The notes beneath the pieces are model-generated. The model saw only the letters and a list, made by a program, of their open reading frames with translations. It was not told the DNA's origin and did not search any database. A stretch of 64,000 nucleotides of DNA. Source: CAYWEM01 sp964457225. GTDB lineage: Bacteria > Acidobacteriota > Aminicenantia > UBA2199. Below are positions 33,392 to 42,792 of this stretch, piece after piece (positions within the stretch are counted from its first letter, which is position 1; every line of letters starts with the position of its first letter). Made by a program: the position numbers and the translations under genes. The DNA is taken from the NCBI GenBank assembly GCA_964457225.1, contig CAYWEM010000001.1, positions 186,001 through 250,000 of the forward strand, written 5' to 3'.

Positions 33392-36300
33392 CTACTCCGG
33401 TTCATCAACCTTAACGATATGACCAATCCGCAGGAAATCCTCCTGCAGCGCGAATTTCAGGTCAGTGGTGACTTTCTGCAATACATCGTCGTCATGCGGC
33501 AGTTTTGCGCCCTCCACCAGGGAAACCCCCTGGGAGCGGCCATGGCTCTTGGCATAAAGCAGGCCCAAATCGGCTATCATTATACTGCGCTCGAAACTGA
33601 GCAGATCTGGTTTCTCCTTGAAAACCGGGAAACTGACAAAACCGATGGAACAGGTCTTATTTATGAACTTGCCGCCCCCGATATCGAACCGGGCGTCGGC
33701 CACTTTTTTCAGTATCTTATCGGCAAAAACCGACAGATATTCAGGATTGGTTTTTTTCAGGACGATCAGGAATTCCTCGCCGCCTAAGCGCATGACCACG
33801 TCATCCAGGCGCACCGACTCCTTCAGGAGCTCCGCCAGTTGTTTCAAGACCAGGTCACCGGCGTCATGGCCGCGCTCATCATTCACCTTCTTGAAGAAAT
33901 CGATGTCCAGCATGAAGAGTCCGAAAACAGCTTCCTGAAAACTGGTGGTCCTTTGATCCCTGGCCTGCAGCAGGTAGTTCTTAAGACCGATGAAAGCAGT
34001 TATGTCACTCTGCAGCACCTCGGAAATGAAGCGCCGGTTGCGCAGTCCGGTCAGGGGATCGGTCAGTGAAGCTTCCCGTAATTGCCGGGTCCGTTCGGCG
34101 ACCAGTTTTTCCAATTCCTGTTTTGCTTTCGTAAGATTGCGGATGCGCATGCGAACCAGTCCAAGCGCAGAACTCCCGATGAAAAGCACCGCCAGGCCAT
34201 AAAACCACCAGGTCTGCCAGAAAGGCGGAGTAATATGCAGGCGAATTGAAACACCTTCCTGGTTCCAAACACCGTCATTGTTGGCGGCTTTCACCCGGAA
34301 AACGTAATTTCCGGGCGGCGGCGAGTAAGCGGCGAAACGGCGGCCGCCGACGTAATTCCACTCTTTTTCCAGCCCCTCAAGCATATAGGCATAGCGGTTC
34401 TTCTCGGGCTGAATGTAATTGAGAGCAGTGAATTCAAAGCCGATTATGTTTTCCCGGTAGCTCAGGTTGATCTTCTCCATTGATTCCGGGTTTTCAGTCA
34501 ATATGACCCGGCCGCGGACTTGTTCTCCGACCGGCACCGGGCGGTTGAAAAGCAGAAAACCGGTAATATGCAGTGTCGGGACTACAGTGTTGAAATGGAT
34601 CTGTTCCGGAAAAAAATACGTCAGCCCGTTTATGCCTCCGAAAAACATTTCTCCGGCCTGGCTGCGGAAACATGAATTGGCATTGAATTCATTACTTTGC
34701 AGGCCGTCATGAACATCGAAGTTGTGAAAATCGCGGGAAACCGGGTTGAAGCGGGAAAGGCCGAGATTGGTGCTTATCCAGAGAAAGCCCTGATCGTCTT
34801 CCAATATACTGTAAACCACGTTGTTGGCCAGCCCGTCGGCCTCGGTTATATGGTCGAAACGGGCGCCGTTTTCCCGCAGCAGGTTGAGCCCGCCGCCCCA
34901 GGTGCCGACCCAAAGCCGGCCTTTCCTGTCAAGATGGAGTGACATGACCATGTTGTTGCTGAGGCTGTCCGGATCCTCCGGATCATGCTTGAACCAGGTG
35001 AACTGACCGGATTCGGGATCCAGCCGGTTCAAACCCATGGAAGTGCCGACCCAGATGATTCCGGCCCGGGGATCAGGTTGGATGGCGTAGATCCGGTTAC
35101 TGCTCAGCCCCATTCCATCGCCCTGGTCGACCGGATACCTGCTGATGGTACTTCGGTTCGCGGACATGCGGTTAAGGCCTCCGCCCACTGTACCCAGCCA
35201 GAGATTTCCCTCCCAGTCTTCGGAGATAACCCGAACGTAATTGTGGCTTATACTTCCCGGATTTTGCGGATCGTGCCGGTAATGCACAAAACCATCGATG
35301 TCCCGGTCGTAACGATCCAGTCCCATGTTCTGCGTGGCGATCCAGATATCACCGCCGCTGTCCTGAAAAAGATGGCGGATGTAATTACTGCCCAGTGATA
35401 CGGGATCAGCGGGGTTGTGCCGGTAATGAACATGCCTGCCGGCACGGCGATCCCATATGTTCAGACCTCCGTAGGTGGCTATCCAGAGCAGGTCGGGGTT
35501 TTCCCGAGGCTCAAGGATCGATCGTACCAGGTTGCCGACCAGGGAGTTGGGCAGTTCGGGTTTATGCTGCAATAGACCGAAACCGCGCGGGTTACGTTCA
35601 AGGTAATTCAAGCCGCCTCCCTCGGTCCCGATCCAGAGAATCCCGTCGGGGTCCTCCAGGAAACACAGAACGAAGGAATCATTTATACTGAAAGGGTCTT
35701 CCGAATCAGGCTGGAATCTTTGAAAAGCGCCGGTTTCAATTTCCAGACGATTGATTCCGCCGCCATAGGTGCCTATCCAAAGGCAATCCGGCTGAAGCGG
35801 TGACTGGTAGAGAGCCCGGATGTTGTTGTGGCTGATCGATGCCGGGTTGCCGGCCTCGGTCAAGTAACGGGTGAATTTCTTCGTCTCCAGGTTATACCTG
35901 TTCAGACCGGACTCGGTTCCGATCCAGAGAATTCCGGGTTCGGCGGCCGTTTCCATGATCGCCAAGACATGGTTATGACTGATTGAATCCTGGTTGCCGG
36001 GATCGCTGACAAACGAGCTGATCTTTTTCTCCGCGATTTCCAGGCGAAAAAGACCTTCTTGGGTTCCGACCCAGACAACACCCGGCTCGGTTCGTGATTC
36101 TCCGATCGCCCTGATCATGGTGTTTTTCAAGCGGCATTCATTTTCACCCGCTTCTTCGGAAAAAAATGAGAAGGTCAGGCTGCGGGTATCAAGACGGTTC
36201 AAACCTCTTTCAGTACCCACCCAGATTATCCCGGGTTCACTCAAGGATTCATGCAGGCAGAGAATACGATTGTCGGTCAGCGAATCCGGTTTTTTTTGAT

Positions 36301-36694
36301 CGTGCAAAAACCTGGTGAATCTTTCAGTTTGCGGGTTAAAACGATTCAACCCGGCTTCGGTCCCGATCCAGATCATCCCGTCCCGGTCTTTCAACAGGCA
36401 GAGTATGTAGCTGTGACTCAGTGAATTCCTGTTTCCCGGCACCTGCTTGAAAACGGAAAAACTGTACCCGTCATAACGATTGAAACCATCCTGGGTTCCC
36501 AGCCAGATAAAACCACGATCATCCTTGATAACGGCATTTATCGAGTTCTGGGACAGCCCCTCGACGATGGTCAGGTGCTTGAATCTCAATTCAACTGCTG
36601 ACAGGGAAATCACCGGCAGAACGATAAAAAGAAAAGCAAGGCCGGTTAATGAAGTAAAAAAACCTCTTTTAACTGGCTTTTCAGAGTTTTTCAT
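33392..36694 (-). CDS. propeller-type membrane sensor with diguanylate cyclase (GGDEF) output
   Basis: 1100 residues. Signal/anchor helix (about 10-32); then some fourteen propeller repeats of the form WIGTxxGLNR (about 40-690), a Y_Y_Y domain (about 700-790, ENIIGFEFTALNYI, KAANNDGVWN), a membrane helix (WWFYGLAVLFIGSSALGLV), a short coiled coil and a C-terminal GGDEF domain with GGEEF at 971-975. The inhibitory I-site RLDD (962-965) stands at the correct five-residue spacing, so the cyclase should be active and product-inhibited. It should turn a periplasmic signal, often a polysaccharide in related sensors, into c-di-GMP. Promoter at 36719-36747. Confidence 0.94.
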   Translation of the reverse strand: MKNSEKPVKRGFFTSLTGLAFLFIVLPVISLSAVELRFKHLTIVEGLSQNSINAVIKDDRGFIWLGTQDGFNRYDGYSFSVFKQVPGNRNSLSHSYILCLLKDRDGMIWIGTEAGLNRFNPQTERFTRFLHDQKKPDSLTDNRILCLHESLSEPGIIWVGTERGLNRLDTRSLTFSFFSEEAGENECRLKNTMIRAIGESRTEPGVVWVGTQEGLFRLEIAEKKISSFVSDPGNQDSISHNHVLAIMETAAEPGILWIGTESGLNRYNLETKKFTRYLTEAGNPASISHNNIRALYQSPLQPDCLWIGTYGGGINRLEIETGAFQRFQPDSEDPFSINDSFVLCFLEDPDGILWIGTEGGGLNYLERNPRGFGLLQHKPELPNSLVGNLVRSILEPRENPDLLWIATYGGLNIWDRRAGRHVHYRHNPADPVSLGSNYIRHLFQDSGGDIWIATQNMGLDRYDRDIDGFVHYRHDPQNPGSISHNYVRVISEDWEGNLWLGTVGGGLNRMSANRSTISRYPVDQGDGMGLSSNRIYAIQPDPRAGIIWVGTSMGLNRLDPESGQFTWFKHDPEDPDSLSNNMVMSLHLDRKGRLWVGTWGGGLNLLRENGARFDHITEADGLANNVVYSILEDDQGFLWISTNLGLSRFNPVSRDFHNFDVHDGLQSNEFNANSCFRSQAGEMFFGGINGLTYFFPEQIHFNTVVPTLHITGFLLFNRPVPVGEQVRGRVILTENPESMEKINLSYRENIIGFEFTALNYIQPEKNRYAYMLEGLEKEWNYVGGRRFAAYSPPPGNYVFRVKAANNDGVWNQEGVSIRLHITPPFWQTWWFYGLAVLFIGSSALGLVRMRIRNLTKAKQELEKLVAERTRQLREASLTDPLTGLRNRRFISEVLQSDITAFIGLKNYLLQARDQRTTSFQEAVFGLFMLDIDFFKKVNDERGHDAGDLVLKQLAELLKESVRLDDVVMRLGGEEFLIVLKKTNPEYLSVFADKILKKVADARFDIGGGKFINKTCSIGFVSFPVFKEKPDLLSFERSIMIADLGLLYAKSHGRSQGVSLVEGAKLPHDDDVLQKVTTDLKFALQEDFLRIGHIVKVDEPE

Positions 36695-36718
36695 TTATTT
36701 CCTTGTTTATGCTCTTTC

Positions 36719-36747
36719 TTTTTACATTTTTTTTATTCTTTTTTCAA
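36719..36747 (-). promoter_or_regulatory. promoter of the propeller-GGDEF gene
   Basis: Minus strand: TTGAAA (36742-36747), 17-bp spacer, TAAAAA (36719-36724), in an AT-rich stretch; AAGGAAAT precedes the ATG. Confidence 0.55.
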
Positions 36748-36878
36748 CATCACAAAAACAACGCTTTTCAAGCCAGCCGGCCGGCGTTTATTTTGTTTTT
36801 TGGCTCTGCGCCCGTTTCCAACACTTGATGGAGCTTTCGGCGGAAAAGCACCCGGCTACGCTGTAAAACAACCCTGGT

Positions 36879-36908
36879 TTGACAGCAAGCGGGGGCCTGG
36901 GCTAAAAT
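36879..36908 (+). promoter_or_regulatory. promoter of the AbgT-glycosyltransferase genes
   Basis: TTGACA (36879-36884), 18-bp spacer, TAAAAT (36903-36908), 37 nt before ATG 36946. Confidence 0.7.
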
Positions 36909-36945
36909 CAGTTTGTCCCCAATCTGTTTCCGAGGTAGGGTAATC

Positions 36946-38496
36946 ATGGCAAAAAGATTTCATAAACTGAAAAAAAGCGCCGCCGGCATCTTTTCCAGGT
37001 CACTGGATCTGATAGAAGTCTTCGGCAACAAGCTGCCCCACCCGGCCAGCCTGTTCGCCCTGCTGGCCACCCTGGTGGTCCTGGCTTCCTGGATCAGCAG
37101 CCTGCTGGGACTGAAAGCTTTTCACCCCATTGACGGTTCGGAAATAGTGGTCAAGAACCTGCTCAGCGGCGACGGCCTGCGCTGGATATACCAGAACATC
37201 ACCCATAATTTCGTCGCCTTTCCCCCGCTGGGATACGTGCTGGCCGTCATGGTCGGCATAGGTGTGGCCGAGGGCTCCGGTCTGTTCACGGTCATGATCC
37301 GATCCCTGGTTCTCAGCGCTCCGCGACGACTGATCACCGGGGCCATAGTGCTCTCCGGCATCATCTCCCACCTGGCTTCCGAAGCCGGCTACGTAATCCT
37401 GATCCCCCTGGGAGCAATGATCTTTCACGCCCTGGGCCGCCATCCAATGGCCGGACTGGCCGCGGCCTTCTGCGGAGTCAGCGGCGGATTCGGAGCCAAT
37501 TTCCTGATCGGCTCGGTCGACCCCATCCTGGCCGGGCTTTCAACCTCGGCGGCCCAGATAATCGACCCTCAGCTGGTGGTCAACCCGGCGGTCAATTACT
37601 ATTTCATGTTCATTTCAGCGGTTCTGATAGTCCTGCTGGGCACCTGGGTCACCGAGCGCATCGTCGAACCAAGGCTGGGCCCCTACGGCGGCCAAGCTGA
37701 AAAAATCCCGGTCACCGCCCTGAGCGTGATGGAAAAAAAGGGCCTGCGCAATGCCGGCTGGGCCCTGCTGGTAGTACTGCTCCTCTTCGCAATCGCGGTC
37801 ATCCCGGAAAACGGCCTGCTGCGCGATCCGCAAAGCGGATCCTTCCTGCATTCTCCATTCCTGGACGGCCTGATCACCGGCATCCTGCTGTTCTTTTTCA
37901 TTCCCGGCCTGGTTTACGGCATTACCGTTGGTTCAATCAAGAATGACAAGGACGCGGTTCGCCATATCACCAAATCCATGTCCGGCTTGGCCGGCTACAT
38001 CGTACTGGTCTTTTTCGCCGCCCAATTCGTCTACTTTTTCCGTTTCAGCAACCTCGGGCTGATAATGGCCATCAACGGCGCCGAAGCACTGAAGAACATC
38101 GGCCTGACCGGAGTCACTCTGGTGGCCGCCTTTGTCCTGCTTTCGGCCTTCATCAACATGTTCATGGGCAGTGCCTCGGCCAAGTGGGCCATCATGGCTC
38201 CGGTTTTCATCCCCATGTTCATGCTGCTCGACCAGGGTTACCACCCGGCCCTGACCCAGGCCGCCTTCCGTATCGGCGACTCGGTCACCAACCTGATCAC
38301 CCCGATGATGAGTTATTTCGCCCTGATCGTCACCTTCGCCCAGAAATACGATGAAAAGTACGGCATCGGCACCATCATTTCCACCATGATCCCCTACACC
38401 GTGCTGTTCACCTTTTTCTGGACCCTGCTGCTGATAGGCTGGATGCTGCTCGGCCTGCCCCTGGGCCCCGGCGGCCCGATATTCCTGGCTCCATGA
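36946..38496 (+). CDS. AbgT family transporter
   Basis: 516 residues, about 11-13 membrane helices. Family marks: LDLIEVFGNKLPHPASLFALLA near the N-terminus, FPPLGYVLAVMVGIGVAEGSGLF, SEAGYVILIPLGAMIF, the substrate-hairpin region GGFGANFLIGSVDP, and GSASAKWAIMAPVFIPM near the C-terminus. Relatives take up p-aminobenzoyl-glutamate or export sulfonamides/folate precursors by proton coupling. ATG 36946 preferred over an in-frame ATG at 36913 that would add an unrelated hydrophilic stretch. Followed after 22 nt by two glycosyltransferases, with no obvious functional link. Confidence 0.93.
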   Translation: MAKRFHKLKKSAAGIFSRSLDLIEVFGNKLPHPASLFALLATLVVLASWISSLLGLKAFHPIDGSEIVVKNLLSGDGLRWIYQNITHNFVAFPPLGYVLAVMVGIGVAEGSGLFTVMIRSLVLSAPRRLITGAIVLSGIISHLASEAGYVILIPLGAMIFHALGRHPMAGLAAAFCGVSGGFGANFLIGSVDPILAGLSTSAAQIIDPQLVVNPAVNYYFMFISAVLIVLLGTWVTERIVEPRLGPYGGQAEKIPVTALSVMEKKGLRNAGWALLVVLLLFAIAVIPENGLLRDPQSGSFLHSPFLDGLITGILLFFFIPGLVYGITVGSIKNDKDAVRHITKSMSGLAGYIVLVFFAAQFVYFFRFSNLGLIMAINGAEALKNIGLTGVTLVAAFVLLSAFINMFMGSASAKWAIMAPVFIPMFMLLDQGYHPALTQAAFRIGDSVTNLITPMMSYFALIVTFAQKYDEKYGIGTIISTMIPYTVLFTFFWTLLLIGWMLLGLPLGPGGPIFLAP

Positions 38497-38518
38497 GCTG
38501 GATGGATAAGCGAAGCAC

Positions 38519-39577
38519 ATGATCGTCGAACAATACCTGCCGGCTTTTCACTATGGAGACGCGGTCGGCAACTCGGTCCTGGCCCTGCACCGGGCCCTGC
38601 TGGCCGGGGGACATGACAGCCGCATCGTGGCCCTGGACCGCGATGAATGCCTGGCCGACCAGGCCCGGCTCTTCTCTGCTTACCGGCCCGAAGTTCAGGC
38701 GGTCAAAATACTGCATTACGCCGTACCCTCCCCGCTCAGCGCCTTTTTCCGGGAAAACGGCGGCAAGAAAGTGATGATCTACCACAACGTCACCCCGCCG
38801 CATTTCTTCACGGATTTCGCCCCGCAAATGGTTGGTTTCCTGCAGGCGGCCAGGGAGGAGCTTGTCGGTCTGCGCGACAGTTTCGACCTGGTATTGGCCG
38901 ATTCGAGTTTCAACGGCCGGGAATTGCAGGAGCTGGGCTTCAAGGAAGCCAGGACCTTCCCCCTCTGCATCGACCTGGCGGCCTACGAAGCCGAATACAG
39001 CAGGCCCTACAGGGAACTGTTCCGGGACGATCGCAAGAACATTCTTTTCGTCGGCCGGATTTCCCCCAACAAGAAGATAGAAGAACTGGTCAAACTGCTT
39101 TTCTTTTACAAGAAATACCTCTCACCCTCTATCCGGCTGGTGGTAGCAGGCAACACCCGGGGTCTGCCCCGATACTTTCATGCCGTGCGTGACCTGGCGG
39201 CCCGGTTTCTGCTCGGTCCGGACGACATTCACTTCACGGGGCACATCCCCTTCGCCGAATTGCTGGCCCTCTACCGGGCGGCCGATGTCTTCATCTCGAT
39301 GAGCGAACATGAAGGCTTCTGCCTGCCCCTGATCGAATCCTGCTTTTTTTCCCTGCCGGTGATCGCCTACCAGGCCGGGGCCGTGGCCGAAACCCTGGAC
39401 GGCGCCGGCATACTGGTAAGCACCAAGGATCCGGACCGACTGGCCGCCCTGGCCGAGCTGGTCATCAACGACCCGGAAAGCCGGAACCTTTTACAGCGGA
39501 AATGCGCTGAACGCATCGCCGCTTACAGGAACCAGGCCGACCCGGCCGTCCTGGTCGAACTTCTGCAGAACCTGTGA
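38519..39577 (+). CDS. glycosyltransferase, GT-B fold (GT4-like)
   Basis: 352 residues. N-terminal half with acceptor-side motif YHNVTPPHFF; C-terminal Rossmann half with NILFVGRISPNKKIEELV, RLVVAGNTRG, IHFTGHIPFAELLALY and the donor-binding EHEGFCLPLIES (the EX7E-type element). Transfers sugar from an activated donor to an unknown acceptor, perhaps envelope glycan. Start ATG; stop TGA shares A with the next gene's ATG. Confidence 0.9.
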   Translation: MIVEQYLPAFHYGDAVGNSVLALHRALLAGGHDSRIVALDRDECLADQARLFSAYRPEVQAVKILHYAVPSPLSAFFRENGGKKVMIYHNVTPPHFFTDFAPQMVGFLQAAREELVGLRDSFDLVLADSSFNGRELQELGFKEARTFPLCIDLAAYEAEYSRPYRELFRDDRKNILFVGRISPNKKIEELVKLLFFYKKYLSPSIRLVVAGNTRGLPRYFHAVRDLAARFLLGPDDIHFTGHIPFAELLALYRAADVFISMSEHEGFCLPLIESCFFSLPVIAYQAGAVAETLDGAGILVSTKDPDRLAALAELVINDPESRNLLQRKCAERIAAYRNQADPAVLVELLQNL

Positions 39578-40755
39578 TGAAAATCGCCCTGGTTGTCCAG
39601 CGTTACGGCAGGCAGGTGGTCGGCGGCTCGGAAACCCTGGCCCGCAACATCGCCGAGCGCCTGGCGGCAAACGGCCACCAGGTATGCGTTTTCAGCACCA
39701 CCGCCCTTGACTACATCAGCTGGCGCCACGAACTGCCGGAAGGAGAAAGCCTGCTGCGGGGCGTGCGCATCCGCCGTTTCAGGGCGGTGGAAGAAAGGGA
39801 TATCGCTGCCTTCAACAGCTATTCCGAGAGTTTTTTCAGCCGGGATCCGACGGAGCGTGATGAGCTGGAATGGCTGCGTCGCCAGGGTCCCTACTGCCCG
39901 GACCTGCCGGCCGCCCTGGCCGCCGAACAGAAAGACTTCGACCTCTTTTTCTTTTTCACCTATCTCTATCATCCGACCGTAGCCGGCCTGGAACTGGTCC
40001 GCAAGCCGGCGGTGCTCTTCCCCACGGCCCATGACGAGGCCCCGCTCCACCTCAAGCTGATGCGCCCGGTTTTTTCGCGGCCGGAGCTGCTTTTCTTCCT
40101 GACCACGGCCGAAATGGAACTGGTGCGCCGCGTTTTCAAACCGAGCGGGAGGATGCAGCTGCTGCGCACCGGGCTGGACATCCCTCCCCCGGCCGATGAC
40201 TGCGAAGTACGCCGGCGCTACGCGCTTTACGGACCTTACGTGCTGTACGCCGGCCGCATCGAAAGGGGCAAGGGGCTGGAAACGGTTTTCTCCTCCTTTC
40301 CCGACCTGGCCGCCGGCCGGCACCTGACCCTGGCCCTGATCGGGAAAAAACTGATGGACCTGCCTTCCCACCCGGCCGTGCGCCACCTGGGCTACGTCAG
40401 TGAAGAGGAAAAAGCCGCACTCTTCCGCGGAGCCCGTTTCTCCCTGCAGCCTTCCCCTTTGGAAAGCCTTTCCATAACCACCCTGGAATCCTTTTCCCAG
40501 GCCACCCCGGTCCTGGTGAACGGCCTTTGTCCGGCCCTGGTGGAACACGTCGAAGCCAGCGGCGGTGGACTGGCTTACCGTGACGGCGCCGAATTCCGTT
40601 CCGCCTTTCTGCGTCTTCTATCAGAGCCGAAAGCAGCCCGGGAAATGGGGTGCAGTGGACTGGATTACGTCAGGAACAATTTTTCCTGGCCGGTGGTCAT
40701 GGCCAGGCTCGAATCCGCCTGCCGGGAACTGACCGCGGCGGCACCGGGCTCCTGA
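39577..40755 (+). CDS. glycosyltransferase, GT4 family
   Basis: 392 residues. GGSETLARNIAERLAANGH is the GT4 N-terminal glycine loop; C-terminal half has YVLYAGRIERGKGLE, VRHLGYVSEEEKAALF and PSPLESLSITTLES (donor-binding Glu pair). Gene overlap of one base with the preceding glycosyltransferase suggests both act on one glycan. A GTG at 39574 is in frame but ATG 39577 overlaps the upstream stop in the usual way. Ends 9 nt from a convergent gene. Confidence 0.9.
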   Translation: MKIALVVQRYGRQVVGGSETLARNIAERLAANGHQVCVFSTTALDYISWRHELPEGESLLRGVRIRRFRAVEERDIAAFNSYSESFFSRDPTERDELEWLRRQGPYCPDLPAALAAEQKDFDLFFFFTYLYHPTVAGLELVRKPAVLFPTAHDEAPLHLKLMRPVFSRPELLFFLTTAEMELVRRVFKPSGRMQLLRTGLDIPPPADDCEVRRRYALYGPYVLYAGRIERGKGLETVFSSFPDLAAGRHLTLALIGKKLMDLPSHPAVRHLGYVSEEEKAALFRGARFSLQPSPLESLSITTLESFSQATPVLVNGLCPALVEHVEASGGGLAYRDGAEFRSAFLRLLSEPKAAREMGCSGLDYVRNNFSWPVVMARLESACRELTAAAPGS

Positions 40756-40764
40756 AAAGAGGAT

Positions 40765-41913
40765 TCAGATCAGGCCCTGTTCGGCCATGATCTTCTTTTT
40801 CTGGCTGTGCCGCCGCTTGACCTGCCTGATGAACAGGGTCACTCCGGGAGGCTTCTTGAAACTGAAGGTGAAGGTGGAAAATATCAGCACCGGCAGGAGT
40901 ACTCCCCGATCCCGGCTGATTATCCACTCGGAGTATTTCTTCTCCAGGCGCTCCATCAGCAACAGGGCGCCGCTGACCGGAGTCATCGGCAGGGACAGCA
41001 GGAACTGGTTGCGTCTGACCGGGGCCAGGGTGCCGATACGGTCCAGGTGACGCAGCATGGATTTAAATTCGTCCACCAGCAGCTGCAGGGCCAGGCTGAA
41101 TTCCTGGTCTTCCAGGACGGATGTTTCGCCGTGCAGGCCGGTCCTTTTCCCTTCCATTGAAAATGATATAACCGAATACGGGACTTCGTAGCGCCCGGCC
41201 CGGTATATTTCGGCTTCGACCACGGCCTTGGTTTCCCGGGCCGACAACATGCCCCTGGGCACTTTCAGCCTTTTCTGCACTACGGCCGCCGGTACCGGAA
41301 CCACCGGGCCGGGAGACTCAGGGGGGCCCCCAACTGGTGCCGGCTCCGCGGGCTCGGCCGCGGTCGCCGGTTTGCGGTCAAGCACCAGGGGCGCCGCCCC
41401 GTCGCCGGCCTGGGCCGCTCCGGCCGATCCAGGCTCAGCCCCGCTCCCGGCAACAAAGACTTTTTCCCGGGCGCGCTGGACCAGGCGGTTGTAAAAGACG
41501 TGTTTTTCAGGCAGAGCGGCCCGGAATTCAGCCAGTCCACGGTATTCCTTGCTGTTGACCAGCATGCTGAACAGGAGCAGCAGTTCCTGCTCGCTCACTC
41601 CGGGAGTGAAGGTCAGGGCGTCGATTCCGGCCTGGCCCAGGCGGTCGCTCAGGCGTTCCAGGCGCAATTCCCGGTCGATGCGCAGCATGTTGCAGTACAG
41701 TCCGCCCCGTTCCAGGTGCAGGGTCACGTGGGGCATTTCAGCCAGCACGTCCTGCAGGCGGCGCAGGCAGTCCTGGACCGCCTGGCGTCCCAGTGGGTGC
41801 CCGGGGCCGTACATGCTGAGATGATTGAAGGCCAGCCAGCAGGCCCGAGCCAGTTGGAAATAGAGCTGGGCCTGAGGGCCGGCCGGCTGGTTCGGGTTTT
41901 TTTCTTCAGTCAT
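40765..41913 (-). CDS. protein with N-terminal YGPGHP domain and degenerate GGDEF-like domain
   Basis: 382 residues, no signal or membrane helix. Residues about 15-130 resemble an uncharacterised domain seen at the N-terminus of some HD-GYP or signalling proteins (LSMYGPGHPLGRQAV, LERGGLYCNM, FTPGVSEQELLLLFSML). A Pro/Ala/Gly linker (about 150-210) follows. Residues about 215-350 look like a GGDEF fold without its active site: EAEIYRAGRYEVPYSVISFSM matches the first helix-strand, and LDRIGTLAPVRRNQFLLSLP stands where RxxGGDEF should be. It is thus no cyclase; a c-di-GMP-independent scaffold or receptor role is possible. The end has a basic tail (RRHSQKKK). Confidence 0.7.
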   Translation of the reverse strand: MTEEKNPNQPAGPQAQLYFQLARACWLAFNHLSMYGPGHPLGRQAVQDCLRRLQDVLAEMPHVTLHLERGGLYCNMLRIDRELRLERLSDRLGQAGIDALTFTPGVSEQELLLLFSMLVNSKEYRGLAEFRAALPEKHVFYNRLVQRAREKVFVAGSGAEPGSAGAAQAGDGAAPLVLDRKPATAAEPAEPAPVGGPPESPGPVVPVPAAVVQKRLKVPRGMLSARETKAVVEAEIYRAGRYEVPYSVISFSMEGKRTGLHGETSVLEDQEFSLALQLLVDEFKSMLRHLDRIGTLAPVRRNQFLLSLPMTPVSGALLLMERLEKKYSEWIISRDRGVLLPVLIFSTFTFSFKKPPGVTLFIRQVKRRHSQKKKIMAEQGLI

Positions 41914-41978
41914 TTATCCGCCATAAAAAACATTGCCGGCCGGGTCACGATTCGCTCCGGAAAAGCTTTCACCTTGTT

Positions 41979-42007
41979 ATAACAACACTAAATCAGAAAA
42001 AAGTCAA
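41979..42007 (-). promoter_or_regulatory. promoter for the degenerate-GGDEF gene, with palindrome
   Basis: Minus strand: TTGACT (42002-42007), 17-bp spacer, TGTTAT (41979-41984). The -10 lies within a perfect 12-bp palindrome TTGTTATAACAA (41974-41985), a possible operator. Confidence 0.5.
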
Positions 42008-42056
42008 GAAAGGTGCCTGGATACTTGCCGCAAAACTGAAACGCCGCCCGCTTTCC

Positions 42057-42677
42057 TCAGATTGATTTTACGGTGAATCCTGCCGGGATTTGAAATTTTT
42101 CGGCCGGAACCGGCACATCAAACTCGGCTTTCATGGCTTTTTCAAAAGCCTGCAGGGGACCGTCCGACTCCATCAGCATCAGTACCCCCTGCCAGCCGGC
42201 GAAAGTCACATTGCCGTTGCCGGTGGCCACCCGGTAAGCATCACAGCTGAAACCGAGCAATTCCATGTTCGGCAGCATGGTCACCCCGTCCTGATTTCTC
42301 AATTGCGAGGGCTTCACGGTCATGGCGATGCCCCGGTAGGCCGGCCCCTGGTTCCAGGCGGTTTTTTCTTCATCATCCAGGCGCATGGTATAGCGGTTCA
42401 CTCCATCCGAGAGTTGTATTTCCACCATTTCGCCCTCGTAAAACATCTCGAAGCATTCCTTGTTGCCGTAGTCATCGAAGTAGTATACCTTGGACATGGT
42501 GGCCATGGTCGAACCGAATTCGTAATGCAGGATACCGGATTTAACCGCGTACTTGCCTGCCGTTGCCTGGACTTGCGGAGCGGGGCTTTCGGTTTTCTCA
42601 GGCACTGCCGGAGTTTCCGGGCTACGGCCGCAGGCCAGCAGGGCAAACGCAACCAGCAACAGAGTCGATATTTTCAT
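42057..42677 (-). CDS. lipoprotein of unknown function
   Basis: 206 residues. Lipobox LLAC after a short signal (LLLVAFALLACGRS), then a Pro/Ala/Glu-rich tether (about 20-40) and a single globular beta-rich domain (VKSGILHYEFGSTMAT, KVYYFDDYGNKECFEMF, FAGWQGVLMLMES). I do not recognise a named family with confidence; the pattern of a repeated short beta-sheet recalls periplasmic DUF4412-like proteins. GGAGG precedes the ATG; own promoter at 42736-42764. Confidence 0.75.
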   Translation of the reverse strand: MKISTLLLVAFALLACGRSPETPAVPEKTESPAPQVQATAGKYAVKSGILHYEFGSTMATMSKVYYFDDYGNKECFEMFYEGEMVEIQLSDGVNRYTMRLDDEEKTAWNQGPAYRGIAMTVKPSQLRNQDGVTMLPNMELLGFSCDAYRVATGNGNVTFAGWQGVLMLMESDGPLQAFEKAMKAEFDVPVPAEKFQIPAGFTVKSI

Positions 42678-42735
42678 GTAACCTCCGATTTACGGTAATT
42701 TCCAGCCTGATTTTGCGGTAAAAGGCCGGAGGCAA

Positions 42736-42764
42736 ATCATAATCCAGGCAAGCGGCCAAGTCAA
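42736..42764 (-). promoter_or_regulatory. promoter of the lipoprotein gene
   Basis: Minus strand: TTGACT (42759-42764), 17-bp spacer, TATGAT (42736-42741). It starts 28 bp beyond the stop of the histidine kinase, so the lipoprotein is likely expressed on its own. Confidence 0.7.
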
Positions 42765-42792
42765 TCGTTTTCATTCCTGTAAACAGCAGTAA

